Below are positions 29,235 through 42,329 of a stretch of 64,000 bases of DNA, in pieces (within the stretch, counting starts at the first letter, position 1; every line of letters begins with the position of its first letter). The DNA comes from Glandiceps talaboti (lineage: Eukaryota > Hemichordata > Enteropneusta > Spengelidae), in contig NC_135570.1 in assembly GCF_964340395.1 (NCBI RefSeq), positions 14,879,322 to 14,943,321 of the forward strand. The letters are read 5' to 3'. The notes below the pieces were generated by a model. That model searched no databases, had not been told where the DNA came from, and was given only the letters and a program-made list of their open reading frames with translations. The position numbers were made by a program, and so were the translations under genes.

Positions 29235-29302
<68 letters not shown>
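29235..29302. repeat. (CA)n microsatellite
   Basis: About 34 CA units in CaMKII intron 3. The minus-strand CVCV frames are artefacts. Confidence 0.97.
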
Positions 29303-29303
<1 letters not shown>

Positions 29304-29409
29304 GCATACATACAAGTAAATAAACCCATGTGCAGACCAACCTGATGTGTATGTGCATGTTTTCAATAGTAAATACTGTTATGTTATGAATGATCATTTT
29401 AAATGTCAA

Positions 29410-29570
29410 ATGTCAAAACAACAACATTATACGATGTGAAAAACAGTAACATTATACGATGTGAAAAACAATAACATTATGCAATGTGAAAAAATAACAT
29501 TATGCGATGTGAAAAACAATAACATTATGCGATGTGAAAAACAATAACATCATGCAATGTGACATAAGAA
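29410..29570. repeat. Minisatellite of about 26 bp, six copies
   Basis: Copies of AACATTATGCGATGTGAAAA with ACAAT. Confidence 0.9.
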
Positions 29571-29859
29571 ATAAATCTTATTGGTAAACGTAAACCAACA
29601 GTGGAATGGGATTGTATCATGAATCAAAGAACGACACCGATTTAACAGCTGATACATAACCAGACCAATATGGAGATGTGTATCTTATGGCATGATCTAC
29701 ATAGGTATTAGGACAAACTGACCACTGTAAAGTACAATAAACTGACCCTATGAAGAGGGTAGAGTAAAATACTACAAACTGACCAAATTGCAATACTGCA
29801 AGCTGGCAAATGTAATGTACTCAAATACAGAATAAACATGCTAGCATTGTAAGCTACAA

Positions 29860-30250
29860 CGTACAGGGTAGCCACTGAAAACTACAACTTCTAAGCTAGT
29901 CACTGAAAACTACAACTTACAAGCTAGTCAGTGAGAACTGCAACTTACAAGCTAGTCAGTGAAAGCTACAACTTACAAGCTAGTCAGTGAAAACTACAAC
30001 TTACAAGCTAGTCAGTGAAAACTACAACTTACAAGCTAGTCAGTGAAAACTACAACTTACAAGCTAGTCAGTGAAAACTACAACTTACAAGCTAGTCAGT
30101 GAAAGCTACAACTTATAAGCTAGTCAGTGAAAACTACAACTTACAAGCTAGTCAGTGAAAACTACAACTTACAAGCTAGTCAGTGAAAGCTACAACTTAT
30201 AAGCTAGCCACTGAAATGTGAAAACTACAACTTACACACTAGCCACTGAA
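29860..30250. repeat. 28-bp minisatellite, about 13 copies
   Basis: Copies of TACAAGCTAGTCAGTGAAAA with CTACAACT. Edge copies have TAGCCACTG variants. Confidence 0.92.
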
Positions 30251-31126
30251 AGCTACTGTTCATCCTGTCACTGGGCTGTATGACCTGTCAAAGTACTGTA
30301 CGATCCCAAACTATGTCATTGACTTTTATTATCTTACGTTTTACACCTACAAGTCATGTGCCAGTGTAACTGAATTGAGAGTGTGTATTGTAGCTGGATA
30401 GTAATACACTATATCATGATAGACCAGGACGCTTTGTCTAAACATGACAAATTACCTGTCAGTGATAATATATACTGTGATGTACCTTGCGGTTCACTTT
30501 CTCTTTTCAATAGCCAGCCAACTATATCAGCCGCACTGTCAAATTTTTGTAACGTGAAAATTTGTTACAATGTATTTCAATATCATTTTATTGATTATGA
30601 ATATTTTTAGGAGAAGGGTGATTATTTGTAATTTGTATTAATGCATATTCAGGTAACAAGGGTATGTCTGATCCAATGTTGCGTTCCACTGTAAGATTTT
30701 TTTCTCAAAGTGAAAATTTTATCATTTTTATTTTGCACATTTGAATGACCTAATACTTGTACAAAATGGTGGAAACACCGACAAAGAATTCTCTATCTTG
30801 TTGCAATTCGATAGGAGTGTTTAGGATTGTATATTAAATTTTTTGTTATTGGGTGACAGGTTGAGTTTAATATTTGAATAACTTCAAATTAAAATCCATA
30901 TCTGTGTTAATAATGAGTCGTTCATATAAATTTCATTTGTCGTTCAACTCATTAGTAATCCATTTATACTGGACAAATATATGAAGTCAAAAGGTAAATT
31001 AAAGACTGAAGCCAAGACACCATTTTATGACTGGTTAGATTCTCATTAGTCGTAATAACAAAACAGAATAAATTAATGTGTTTTCTGTACGATGACCTTG
31101 TGTAGGTACTCCAGCTGTAATTATCT
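30251..31126. other. Intronic, nothing recognised
   Basis: AT-rich sequence with no convincing exon or repeat. Confidence 0.5.
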
Positions 31127-31206
31127 GTTTCCATGGAAACTAGATTCTGCAGGGAATAAGTTGTCAAAACCTATTTGGCATACCTAGCTCATGTTGTCAT
31201 GGCAAC
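31127..31206. promoter_or_regulatory. Paired RFX X-box-like palindromes
   Basis: GTTTCCATGGAAAC (31127-31140) is a perfect palindrome fitting the X-box half sites. GTTGTCATGGCAAC (31193-31206) lies 52 bp on. RFX factors bind such sites in animals. Intronic enhancer function is an inference. Confidence 0.4.
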
Positions 31207-31444
31207 ATCATTAGTGATGTTTGGTAATAGCTATGTTTAATGAGAAGACTTTCAGATACAAATTTGTCCTTGAAGTAAAAAAAAATAAAAAGTACATGAA
31301 GCTTTATATTGGTTGCCAAATATTGAGAATCTGAAGTGTACAAACAAATTTTCTAATGTGTTTTTGGTTTTTGGTTTTAAAACAATATTGACCATAGTTG
31401 AAGCTATGTATACATGTTGTAAATTTAAGAATAACCAAAAAATT

Positions 31445-31697
31445 ACTACGAGTTTTTCCAGTTGAATGAAGAAAAATATTGGACAATTATACATAATTAT
31501 ACCAGTGCCAGTAATATCAAAGAAAAATTAGGGAAAGTAATGGCAATTTTGAACGTTTTGACTCATATTTTGAACACAGCAGAACCAGTGACGTAAACAC
31601 GCGTTGTCGTGGCATAGGCACGTGTTGACGTGACGTAGAATGATCAGAGTATATATTCCATATTTTTCGTTGAACCTAGCTCGTGAATAGGAGTATA
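31445..31697 (+). mobile_element. Hairpin element, copy C (5'-truncated)
   Basis: Begins within the right arm (TTTTTCCAGTTGAATGAAG) and continues through ATACCAGTGCCAGTAATATC, CAGCAGAACCAGTGACGTAA and ATATATTCCATATTTTT, as in copies A, B and D. Confidence 0.75.
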
Positions 31698-31759
31698 ATA
31701 TTTCTATGATAAAATGTGACAGCCAAGTCTACAAAGGTTGTGCAAGCCAATCCTCCATT

Positions 31760-32110
31760 GCAGTATCGGAAGTGGTCCATTGCTACATAGGAAATGGTTC
31801 ATTGCATTGAGTAGTTGAAGAGATTGTGGTCACTTGCTCTATGGCATGTAGTGCATTGCATTGTGGGTCATGTTTTAATGTTCCATGGGTAGTGTTTTGT
31901 AGCCCTATGAGCAGAGGTCCAGTTCACCACAGATAATGTTCTTTTGTATCGTGGGTAGTGTTCTGTTGCAGTAATGGGTAGAGGCCCAGTGCACCATGAA
32001 TAGTTTTCTAGTGTACCATGGGTAGTGAGTGTTCTTTTGCAGTATGGGTTGGACTCAATTGAACCATGGGTAATATTCTATTGCATGATGGGCAATTGTC
32101 TGATTTGAAT
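31760..32110. repeat. Loose repeats around CCATGGGTAGTG and TGCATGATGGG
   Basis: Imperfect copies, about 30-50 bp apart, of GTTCTATTGCATGATGGG and CACCATGGGTAGTGTTC-like segments. Confidence 0.45.
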
Positions 32111-32629
32111 ATCTGATATAATTTCCTGCATTTCTTGTTTGTTATTGTTTGGGTTACATCTTGCCACTATGTACTTGTGAAGTGACATAACCAGGGAGAA
32201 CGACCATCATAGTTATTGTGCGTATGGAATATTGTTTTGGTTATTATGTCAATATTTTTAATAACTATATTCGCTATTTCACTGCTCTAGTTTAGAAAAA
32301 AAAGAGTATCTATTTGCAAGATTTATTAGAAGCATGTAGGTTTTATTGGTCAATATGAAGTGTTAGTTATGATATGTCTGTGGAATAGATTAGCCAGTAA
32401 ATGACATACATTGTTTGGGCTCTCTACGCAAGTATCAAGTTCTACATGGTTTGTGACCATGGATCATAACTCTGTAAATGCATGTATCAAGTTCTGCTGG
32501 CATGTCAGTAATTCCAGCATCACCCCAGTCAAGCAGCCAAGCATATGTAAACAAATCAGAAAGAAACAATTTCAACTTCCCTGGATCTGTTGTTCCAATA
32601 GTTTATCCGTGGAATAGTAATAACTCAGT

Positions 32630-33040
32630 GTGTTGTCCCTGCTGGGGGAGGGGGAGGGGGTACTCCCCTTATTTGAGTATACGTATATGTGCCACCCTTG
32701 AGGTACGTTTTTTAGCCCTTTGGTCTAGCATAGGGGTGTTTTTTTTCGAGCTGAAGAGTCTAAAACAGGGTCCACTTTATATTATTTTCGATTTTGCTTG
32801 GTCTAAAATGTGGTCCATTGTCCTTTACCAAATCATAATTGCCATTAATTGCCCCAAAATGTTGCGCCTCTAAGAAAAATGTATTTAGGTCTAAACTTTC
32901 ATCTTTTAAAAAACCTATAATGGTCTAAGAATGGGGTGTTGATTTTTGGTCAAAGTGGGTCTAAAATGGGGTCTGGTGTTTGCAAACACTGGCCACATAC
33001 CTACCAGAGTTGGCCCACGGGTACCTCCCCTGGCTCTTGC
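32630..33040. repeat. Possible dispersed element with GGTACTCCCC/GGTACCTCCCC ends
   Basis: A G-rich GGGGGAGGGGGAGGGGGTAC start, several GGTCTAAAATGGGG-type blocks within, and CGGGTACCTCCCC at the right. It looks like an old transposon-derived copy; no second copy in the window confirms this. Confidence 0.35.
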
Positions 33041-33751
33041 TTTAACTTTGGTGAAATATTATTCTAAAGTAATAGGGGAGGGAAATGGAAATGGGAGAGA
33101 AGGTCATAGTGTGACATCAGGGTCACTAGTGAAGCAGGTATGTATAAAATGTCTTGTTATGGGTTTAGATGACAAATTAAAACTTGGCTATCAAACCAAT
33201 GTTTACAAATTATAAATGATTATGTTTGCTTTATCCTACAAGTTGTAAAGACCAAAGATTATGAAAATTATTAATTTGGTTTGTTTACCCATAACCAATA
33301 TTTATGGTACCCTGTAACAGAATGCATCGTAATATGTTTGATCGTTTTGGCTTTCTCAGCTGCGAAAGTTGCGAATGGATATATATGTCCAAAAAAATGT
33401 CTTTAGATATATATGGTTAAGCTTTTGGATGGTTTATTTAGCTGTTCTGTGTTTGCTACAGCATTCATAAGATATCCATATCGACAGTCTATGTCAACTG
33501 AAATATATCATATTCTTGCATTGATAGTCTAAAAACAAACACTGATCCCTGACCTTAATTTCATTACCACTACACTGTCTACTTTGGAAATATTTGATGT
33601 GGACATTCATCTACTACTAGTAGAAATGGGATGATTTGCTATGAATCATCAAAAATATGATTAATTTTATCATGAATGTTGATAGAAATGTGATTAGTTA
33701 TGCAGTGTTTTGACAGACGGGAATATGTCTTCTAACAAACTAATTTGATAA

Positions 33752-33822
33752 ACACATACATACATACATACATACATACATACATACATACATACATACA
33801 TACATACATACATACATACATT
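33752..33822. repeat. (CATA)n microsatellite
   Basis: About 17 units of ACAT. Confidence 0.95.
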
Positions 33823-34295
33823 GACAGTTTGACACATACACATGATATGGTAATATACACACATATTAATATATCAATTCATATGTAGAAAATGTATATA
33901 TACCTTTAAAATGATTTACTTATGTAAAATTGATTAAATTTGAAGTATAAAATTTTTAATAGTTGAATGTTTGATATCTGTTCTATAAAAAAATGGTCCG
34001 GTCATGAGGAACATGCACCCAGTATCCTTGAACTTGTAAATTAATGCACAATGATAATGAGGCAAGCAAGTTGGAATAATTCAATGATGAGAATTTATAG
34101 ACAACAAGGCTGGTTGATGTGGCGTAATTGATTGATTTGTAAATTAAATGTATTTCGTTATGAATGTATTGAGTTGTCATAACTGTGTAAAACCATCAAG
34201 GGTCAGCATGGCATGTCTGTGCTGTCAAAATCATAGGAACAAGACAATGTCTTGATGTGGATGATGTGTATTAGATGCCAGTTATTAAAGATACA

Positions 34296-34309
34296 GTTGT
34301 CATAGCAAC
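34296..34309. promoter_or_regulatory. RFX X-box-like palindrome
   Basis: GTTGTCATAGCAAC fits two X-box half sites separated by AT. Confidence 0.3.
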
Positions 34310-34359
34310 CTGGTATATCTGAGGGTTACCTTTCAAGTGTTATGGAAACACCAACGTGG

Positions 34360-34595
34360 CCTTATATGTATGTGTCTATGTAGGCGTACCGTAATATGTA
34401 AGTGTCTATGTAGGCGTACCGTAATATGTATGTGTGTATGTATATACATGTATGTATGTATGTGTATGTATGTCTGTGTGTATAGGAGTGGTGTGTGTGT
34501 AGTATTAGCAAGTGTGTGTAGGTGTGTATGTAGATACAGGACTTTAGGAGTAATGTATGTGTATGTTTGTGTGTATAGGAGTAGTGTGTGTATAA

Positions 34596-34638
<43 letters not shown>

Positions 34639-34700
34639 GATGCGTGTGTGTAGGCATGTGTGTGTAGACGGGTGTATGTGTCACACACATATACGTGTAG
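34360..34700. repeat. TG-rich microsatellite region
   Basis: Two copies of GTGTCTATGTAGGCGTACCG, then TATG and TG runs with a pure (TG)n core near 34600-34634. Confidence 0.9.
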
Positions 34701-35214
34701 GAGTGTGGTATGTGTCTAGGGAGATGAAATGAATTTCAGTGTATGTGTATGTTTTAAAGTAAATATAAATGGAATTTTCATAAGGATTCCAGTGTAATAT
34801 ATTGACGTACTTCACATAAGGGGTCATAATGTTATTTGAATGCTGTATACAGGAGCAGATTGATTCTTGAAATATCTAAGAAATGAGAAACATATACGTG
34901 TATAGTCCAGTAGTAGAGTGGTGTAGTTTACCGTATATAATACAGAGAGTAAAGTATCTAATCCACTTCTATCTATGGATACAATGGTATTCTCAACAAA
35001 AGGTGTCAAAAAAACACAACAAATATTGCAGTAATATATCTGTCCATAATTGCTAATGGAAGCCTAGTTTGTGTAGCGAAACACATTAAAAAACTATTTC
35101 CAAGAAAAATGTGAATACTGTATAACTTCAAACGAAATAATGTTTTGTATCTATGTATAAAATGTGCATTTCATCTGAAGGCATTGATATCATTAAAAGA
35201 AAGGAGAATGACAG

Positions 35215-35300
35215 ACATACTCTAGGGGAATGACAGATACAGACAAACTATCGGGGAATGACAGATACAGACATACTATAGGGGAATGACATACATCACA
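35215..35300. repeat. Short tandem repeat, unit about 29 bp
   Basis: Three to four copies of GGGGAATGACAGATACAGAC with ATACTATA. Confidence 0.7.
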
Positions 35301-35508
35301 GACACACTGTTGAATAAGAAGTTATAAAATGTAAATTGACATGACCTTCATATTGAGTTTGAGTTGTACACATCTAGTAACATAAAAAACATTTTCATGA
35401 CTACCACAAACAGATAATACAGATATTGAAACCATAACGAGGTAAATATTCTGTCCGTATCAACCAATCTGAAATAAATAATACGTATAACATTACAATG
35501 CCTATCTT

Positions 35509-35668
35509 CAGTGTACCCACTAATGGAAGCCAAATTTTGTTGTTGTGAGTCAAAATGAGAAAAACTAGGAGTCAGCCATAGTAAGAGATATGGAACACCA
35601 AATTTTGGTGTGTCACTAGAAATTGTGTGTGTCAGTGGCGTGTCAAATTGGCTTAGAAGGGCATATGG
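35509..35668 (+). mobile_element. hAT-like MITE, copy 2 (diverged)
   Basis: Aligns with 47388-47558 across AGCCAAATTTTGTTGTTGTG, AGTAAGAGATA and CACCAAATTTTGGTG. Ends are eroded (CAGTGTACCCACTAA; CTTAGAAGGGCATATGG) and the target duplication is unclear. Confidence 0.7.
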
Positions 35669-36324
35669 ATGTCTTCTAATGCATGAAAAACTAGATTTGC
35701 TTTATCACATTCGTAATGAAATGCGGTATGACAATATTTGTTTCATTTCTTGTCATGTTAACCACAATCTAGTAATAATATCAGTATAATATTTTTGACC
35801 GGAAAGTGCTAGTTCACATTTGAAAAAAAAGCACATGCAGAGTCAGCACAAGATTAATGAGGAGTTGAACAGCTGGTGTATGAAATTTTCCATGTATGAA
35901 ATAGATTCTGTATAATCCACACTGCCATTTTGTCCTTTCTTTCTAAGTGTAAAATCAATACCACTCATCTGTGTCCATTTGCTGTTGTCAATATTTTTGA
36001 AGCCTCGGTGTCCAAAGAGAGACGGACATTCAATAAGAGAGGCAGCCAATTAAGTTGCTAGTTATGACCCCTAAAGTCCTTTCACTCCATAGGGATTATT
36101 TGTACATGAAACACTACTGTTCATCTTTGTTGATAACTATATTAGACAATCCTTATGTGTTTTCATTGCTCCTTTGTTGATCAAATTTTACTGATGACAA
36201 TACAAGTTATTTGCAAAACTGAAAGGTGATTGAAGCAGTTATTATTTCGTACAGTATATCCAGTTTTCACAGGTGACTATTATGTATAGTAACTCCAAAG
36301 TATTTCATGGCACACAACAGAATG

Positions 36325-36593
36325 CAGGGTGAACAAATCATTTTGTGAACTGGTGGTCCCCGGACCAGTACCTTAAAAATTCCAGTGGTCCTGCAGAAAG
36401 TATTAGAGGTCCAAGGTCCCGCTAATGTGAAAAATTAAATCTTACCTATGAATCTGTATATTCAGACGACTTTTTAACATAGTTATTAACAGTAAGGTAC
36501 TGGTCTGACAGACCAGACAAGGTAAAATTTGTGTGGTCCGCCCAAACAAATCGCTAGTCCCGGACCCAGGACCAGTGGATTTGTTCACCCCTG
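36325..36593. mobile_element. 269-bp TIR element with 5-bp flanking duplication
   Basis: The left end CAGGGTGAACAAATC matches the inverted right end GATTTGTTCACCCCTG with a one-base length difference. GAATG flanks both sides (36320-36324, 36594-36598). Internal GGTCCCCGGACCAGT and CCGGACCCAGGACCAGT form further inverted similarity. Only one copy was seen here. Confidence 0.65.
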
Positions 36594-36889
36594 GAATGTA
36601 GTCAGGGATCAAAGCTTGTCTGTCAGTTGCCTAAGAAATTGTTGTTGCAAAAACTGGTGAAGCATTGCCAATAGTGAGAACAGATGTGTACAAAGTAGTC
36701 ATTGCAGAATGAAACTAGAATGGTTATCTACTTTTACTACTGTTAAAACTAAGGTAATGTCAGAAGGAGGCAAACAAAAAGTAAAAGATGAACGGATACC
36801 AAACAAAGACAAAATATAAATATGTCGAAAATCATCCATATGTGGGCAGTTACTGTCATCAAGTATATTCCATATATGGGCTGTTATCA

Positions 36890-37235
36890 ATATCATCATC
36901 TGCTATAATCTATATGGACAGTTACAGTCATCAGGTATATTCCATATAAGGGCAGTTATAGTCATCATGTATATTCCATATAAGGGCAGATACAGTCAGG
37001 TATATTCCATATAAGGGCAGTTATAGTCATCAGGTATATTCCATATAAGGACTGTTATAGTCATCATGTATATTCCATATAAGGGCAGTTACATTCATCA
37101 GGTATATGCCATATAAGGGCAGTTACAGTCACCGGGTGTATTCCATATAAGGGCAGTTATTGTCACCGGGTATATTCCATATAAGGGCAGTTACAGTCAC
37201 CGGGTGTATTCCATATAAGGGCAGTTGTTGTCATC
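36890..37235. repeat. 33-bp minisatellite, about ten copies
   Basis: Copies of GGTATATTCCATATAAGGGC with AGTTATAGTCATC; variants have CACCGGGTGT. Confidence 0.92.
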
Positions 37236-37552
37236 TGCTATAATCTGTATATATGGATAGTTACATGCAGTCATCAGGTAACATGGAAATACAAGATTCA
37301 TTAGTTTCCATGACGTTTTGGTATTCCAGTAACAGAGTAGTACATTTGACATCTACATCATTTCCTTTAAACAACATTGGCAACTTTTGATAGAAAGCTC
37401 TAGGTTTAAAATCCATAAATATTCTGGTAGGTTTTGCCTTCTAGCACAGCACTGCACAGCTGAATGGATTAGAAGAGCCATGAATATTTGGTTTATGTAT
37501 GTCTGATGCGTTGTGCAAGTACGGTGTATACAAAATGTACATGTACATACAT

Positions 37553-37562
37553 ACACACACAT

Positions 37563-37637
<75 letters not shown>

Positions 37638-37640
37638 CAG
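37553..37640. repeat. (CA)n microsatellite
   Basis: About 40 CA units with two A-interruptions. Confidence 0.97.
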
Positions 37641-37699
37641 TGTACAAATTACATTGACTCTTTGTATTTTGAAGGCTATTCATCTGTTCACGTCAATGG

Positions 37700-40600
37700 T
37701 ACCACCAGAACATTTTATAACCGTAGTGTAATGTGAAAACTAATCTAGGATGTATTAGACATCTATCATGAAATATTATCACCAAAGATATGACAGGGCA
37801 CATTTATTTATGCATAGGTTTTTTTCTGTATGTATGTTGCTTAGGCCTAAAAAAAAAAAAAAAAATTGTTTCTGGCCAGGACAGTTTGTCTAAAGAGGTG
37901 CGACGATGCGAATTTTTTATTTTTTATTTTCAACAAACATGTCACTCAATCTACTATTTATGGCAGTTACTGTTCTTTTTATTTAGTACTTTAGAGCAAG
38001 TGTGTATGTGGGGCAGATGTCATTTGCTTGTTCATGATTGGGTCTGCAGTTGTCTTCACTGAAGAAGGGAGGGTTATTTTTGTACTTTTCCCCCAGATCT
38101 ACAGACTGTATTGGCTGGGCAAACACTAAAAAAAAGATCAATGCAAGGGTATTTAATTTAAGTGATGCACGCTGATCAGAAACAATTCTCTTTTTTTTTT
38201 GCCTTACTTGTACTATGAATTGAATTTGTAGTTTCCCCTTTGTTGATCATTTGTATGAGGATCACTTCTTTGTTACATCGAAATATAATTATTAGAATGA
38301 CATTTCTTCTATTCTTTCTCATTTATTTATAGTTTTTGATGTAATTTCTAATGACAAGTGAATTTCTGCCAGGAGCTCATAAATTTTTAGCATAGTTCAG
38401 TAGATAGGGGTAATACAAGTAGCCTATCGTAGAAAACTAAAATAACTGAGATTAGTTGAGTCACTGTATATTATATATTCATACATGTCGCAAGTCTCTT
38501 GAAAGTATGGATCATAAATTTACATTATAAAGATGAAAATTGTCATTAATTATGAGTGGTTTTCAACAAGAAATTTTTTTAGGCCACCCAAATTTCTTAA
38601 GAATATCTTCAATGGAAATTCATCAATGTTGGTAAACCATTGCATTAAAAATAAAGTTTTTGTTCCCTAGACAAAAATTGGACAATTGTTACTTGAAATT
38701 TTCCAGGTGCAGTCTTCTGTCTATCTCAGCAGCTTGACCCACTATTCCTAATATGGTCTTATCAATTGGAATATGCATTTAATATCAAATATATGTTTGA
38801 ATTATTAATTTGAAGTGTTGTCATTATAAGATTTTAAGTTTCAAATTGAAATAATGGTTGCTTTGTACCGGATAAGCTTAAGAACGTGCACTTTTTTTTA
38901 CCAGATTTTACCTCAGCAGTGTCATTCCTATGAATTAGCAATTATTTGATAGTCTATCCCTGGTATTTTTGAAAAGCAAAGAAAAAAAACAGCAAGATAA
39001 AAGGCATCAAAACTTCATTCCCTTCTGACTGTATTTTGTGTCATTTGTATGTAAATAATATGTAAATGATATGTTAATGATATGTAAATTACATGCAACT
39101 AGTATGTAAATATCATGTAAAATAAATTTAGATTACATTGATCCACATTGATCTGCTGGTGATGTCTGCAAATTTGTAGCTGACAAGGAGGTTAGCCATG
39201 CCGTGTACATATCATTATTACTTAACCCCTGATCTGAGGGACTTATTAACAGTCAGCAAGTCAGATTACTACAGGGTCAAAATAGCGCAGATGTAAGGAA
39301 CTGAAATGTCCATTGCTATGTAGAGCAAGCCATTGACTTAATTTGAACTTTAGAACAAAAATTTAATTATTCGTAATATATTTTTGGATAGTTTGTGAGA
39401 TGACGATGTGTCAACTGCATTTATACCCAGTTTTTGCTTAGTTAAAATTAAAAATCATTGTCCTAAGAATGTGTGCGTTTGTGTCATTAAGTACATGTGG
39501 ATGGGGATTTGCATATTATAACAAGTGTAAACTCGAGTCACAAGAATGAATGTTACTGGACCGTGGCTTCGTAGTATCAAATGAAAATGTCTACTCAGAG
39601 AGTCAAAACAATTTTTTGGAAGCAAATGCCAAATTGCAGCATACCCCTGATGAAGTGTAAACAAGTCACTTGGTATGCATGATTAGTCATTTGCATAACA
39701 ATTATAAACTTATGCCATTTAGTATGAATGAACAGTAATATGCATAACAATTGTAAAATGCTACTGTATGGATACTATTAATAATACTTTGCATATATAA
39801 TATTTGTCAAATATAACTAATTATGTAAGGATTGTCATTTAATTTGCATAATATTTGTCAAATATCTCTACTAAGTATTCAAGGAATGTCATTTATACAA
39901 CAATAAATGTTAGTTGCTAAACTTAGCATACATTTTCGCAAAACCATTGTAATAAAATTTGTGTTCCGTTTATTATTAATATGCTTATTTCAGTAACACC
40001 TGGGGCCGTGTATACAGATAGTCATACAAGGATTGTGGAGCATATTTTTAAAGTAATTGATCAAATTTATATTGAAATGTTTTGGAACATCTGTTTTGCT
40101 AAAGTTTTTAGTCTAAGAATGTCAGCATTACATTATAGAATATAAGGTGTTTCACTGCCTTGTACTCAATTTTAGTGTATGTAAAAAATTCATAACAGAA
40201 TTTTTGAGCAAAATCCGTTAATTATGACATCGATAGTGTCAGGTGTTTCTATTTTACTATCACCCTACGTCATCAATAGAAACATATATAAGAGGCAAGA
40301 TTGTGAAATTTACCGACAGATTTTGCTTTGTACAAAACTAGCATAAAATCAATACCAAATAGTGAATACAAAGAGTATACAGCATTGCATTAGATGTAAT
40401 GGTTGTATGGAAGCACACAAGAGGAACAAATATCAAGCAGACATTTATTTGCATATGTTCTTGTCAAATGTATGGAAAGAAAGATTGATTAGTAACGGCA
40501 ACAGAGAAAAAACGTCATGCTGAAAAAAAAAAAAAAACTTGTCATGTTTAAATTTGTACTCTCCTTTGTGAGATGTTTATCAAATGTTCAGATTGCCTGT

Positions 40601-42300
40601 TTCTTCCTGTCCAGTCTGTTTAATGCCGCCAGCACCTTTTTACTCTCCATCTCATCTCATCTCGTCAGTTGTTGCTGCCATTGTCCCGACATCCAGCATA
40701 CATAAAGTCATGACAGACACCATAATGACCTTCTCTATATTCATGCTTCCCTACAGGAAATGTCTTTTCATATCATGAATAATGAACAGATTATAGTTAA
40801 TACGGGGATGATGATCGTGATAATGATGGTTAGGACTTTGTGTGAATTGTCAAAATTATACACTTCCTGTTTTTGGATGGAAACCTGCCTTCAGCTTGAA
40901 CTACAGGTGTGCTGAATGAATGATATCCTAATGAAGAAGGTAGTCAAATTTTGCCTCGTCATGTACCTGACTACAAATCAAATTGCAAGACAATTTCAGC
41001 AACGTTTGTACTTCCTCTTTTATATATTGTAGGCAAACGTAATATATATTGGTTATTTACTGTAGTTTCCACAAATCCAAATGGAAAAGGCAGTCACTTT
41101 TTGCCTTATGCTCGTATACCGGACTATTTTATGTAAAGTCAAATTTCAACAATGTTTGGACTTCATCTTTCATTCATTTACAGCACACATAATTTAATAT
41201 AAATTGGTTGTTTACTGTTTAACCATTAAAAAAGAATGGGGTTTTTGCAAATAAATGATCACTATAGAGATCCTTCAAAGATAAATTTTCTGATTTTTCA
41301 TCCCCGTTTGGATTAGGAAGAGAATCCGTGTATCCTTTTTTTGAGAGGATGATTTATTCATTGGCCTTATTTCCTGCTTATAACAAATGTATGACAGATA
41401 TCCTAGAGGGATAGTAGATATCTCTCTTTTCAGCATCATGCCTGCATATTCTATTATTTTACCATTTGAACCTAGAGAGCCAATCTTCTACTCCATGTTG
41501 TTACAAAATTTCAACAGTTTGACATTTGACACTTTGTCGTAAAGAAGTAAAATATGTTTCTTTTGTTGTTTTACTGAAAGTGTCTAGTTTGTCTCCTTCA
41601 TCTCATCCATCAGTAATGACAAACGAAAGGTCAAAGGTCACAGTCTTGTTACAACTTGATGATATCCGGTAATATTGATAATGACATACATTTCAAGAAT
41701 TGAATGTCATTTTTACAAATCTTTCAACTTGATAATATTAATGATGACAAACATTTACAGAAATAACTGTCACTTTTGCAAATCTTTCTCTGTCTGTTAT
41801 TTTCGATATTGTGCTTCCGTGAGCAAGGATATATAATTTTTTTGATCGAGACTTGCAAACTTTGATAGATAAAAGATAGTTAATGTCATTCAGGTATATT
41901 GAAAATGTAATATTGCTGTCATGTGCGATTGTCATTGGAAAGCTCCTACAGCATCAAGTTATTTTAATATTTACTCCGCTCGCATCATTGTGAGAAGACT
42001 TGTACTCATGCGACACTACTTTTCAAAATGGCTGCTAGGCAGAGACACAGCGCAGTAATCTTATGTCATCCAATTTGTTATTTGAGATGTGTTTTGATTC
42101 AATGATATTAATAGTGAGAGTAAGACATTCTCACAAAACAGAGCTTTATTTTTCGGCTAAAAAGTAACACTCTGAAAATTAAGCTGTGGCTTCTTGTGAT
42201 TAAGAAACCTTTATTCTTAGGTCAGTGATAAACTAATGACATCATGATGATCTGGCCAATCAATGACCCATGAACGTTCTTTACATGCCACTCTTCTCTG
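37700..42300. other. Intronic, largely featureless; TATA/CRE-like cluster near 40265
   Basis: No exon was recognised in 4.6 kb. 39050-39125 has short ATGTAAATGATATG-like repeats. CTACGTCATCAA (about 40265) and TATATAAGAGG (about 40286) lie close together like a small promoter, with no transcript evidence. AGGTCAAAGGTCA at 41628-41640 is a perfect DR1-type motif. Confidence 0.45.
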
Positions 42301-42329
42301 GATCCACCCTTCCTTTACACCTCACCCTT

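Noticed and set aside
32478-32873. 131-aa plus-strand frame
   Set aside because: Overlaps a dispersed-repeat-like stretch with G-rich and GGTCTAAAA blocks; no homology recognised.
38000-38080. Possible CaMKII exon 4 near 38030
   Set aside because: The reading frame does not match the expected LHDSIQEE-like sequence and lacks proper splice sites.
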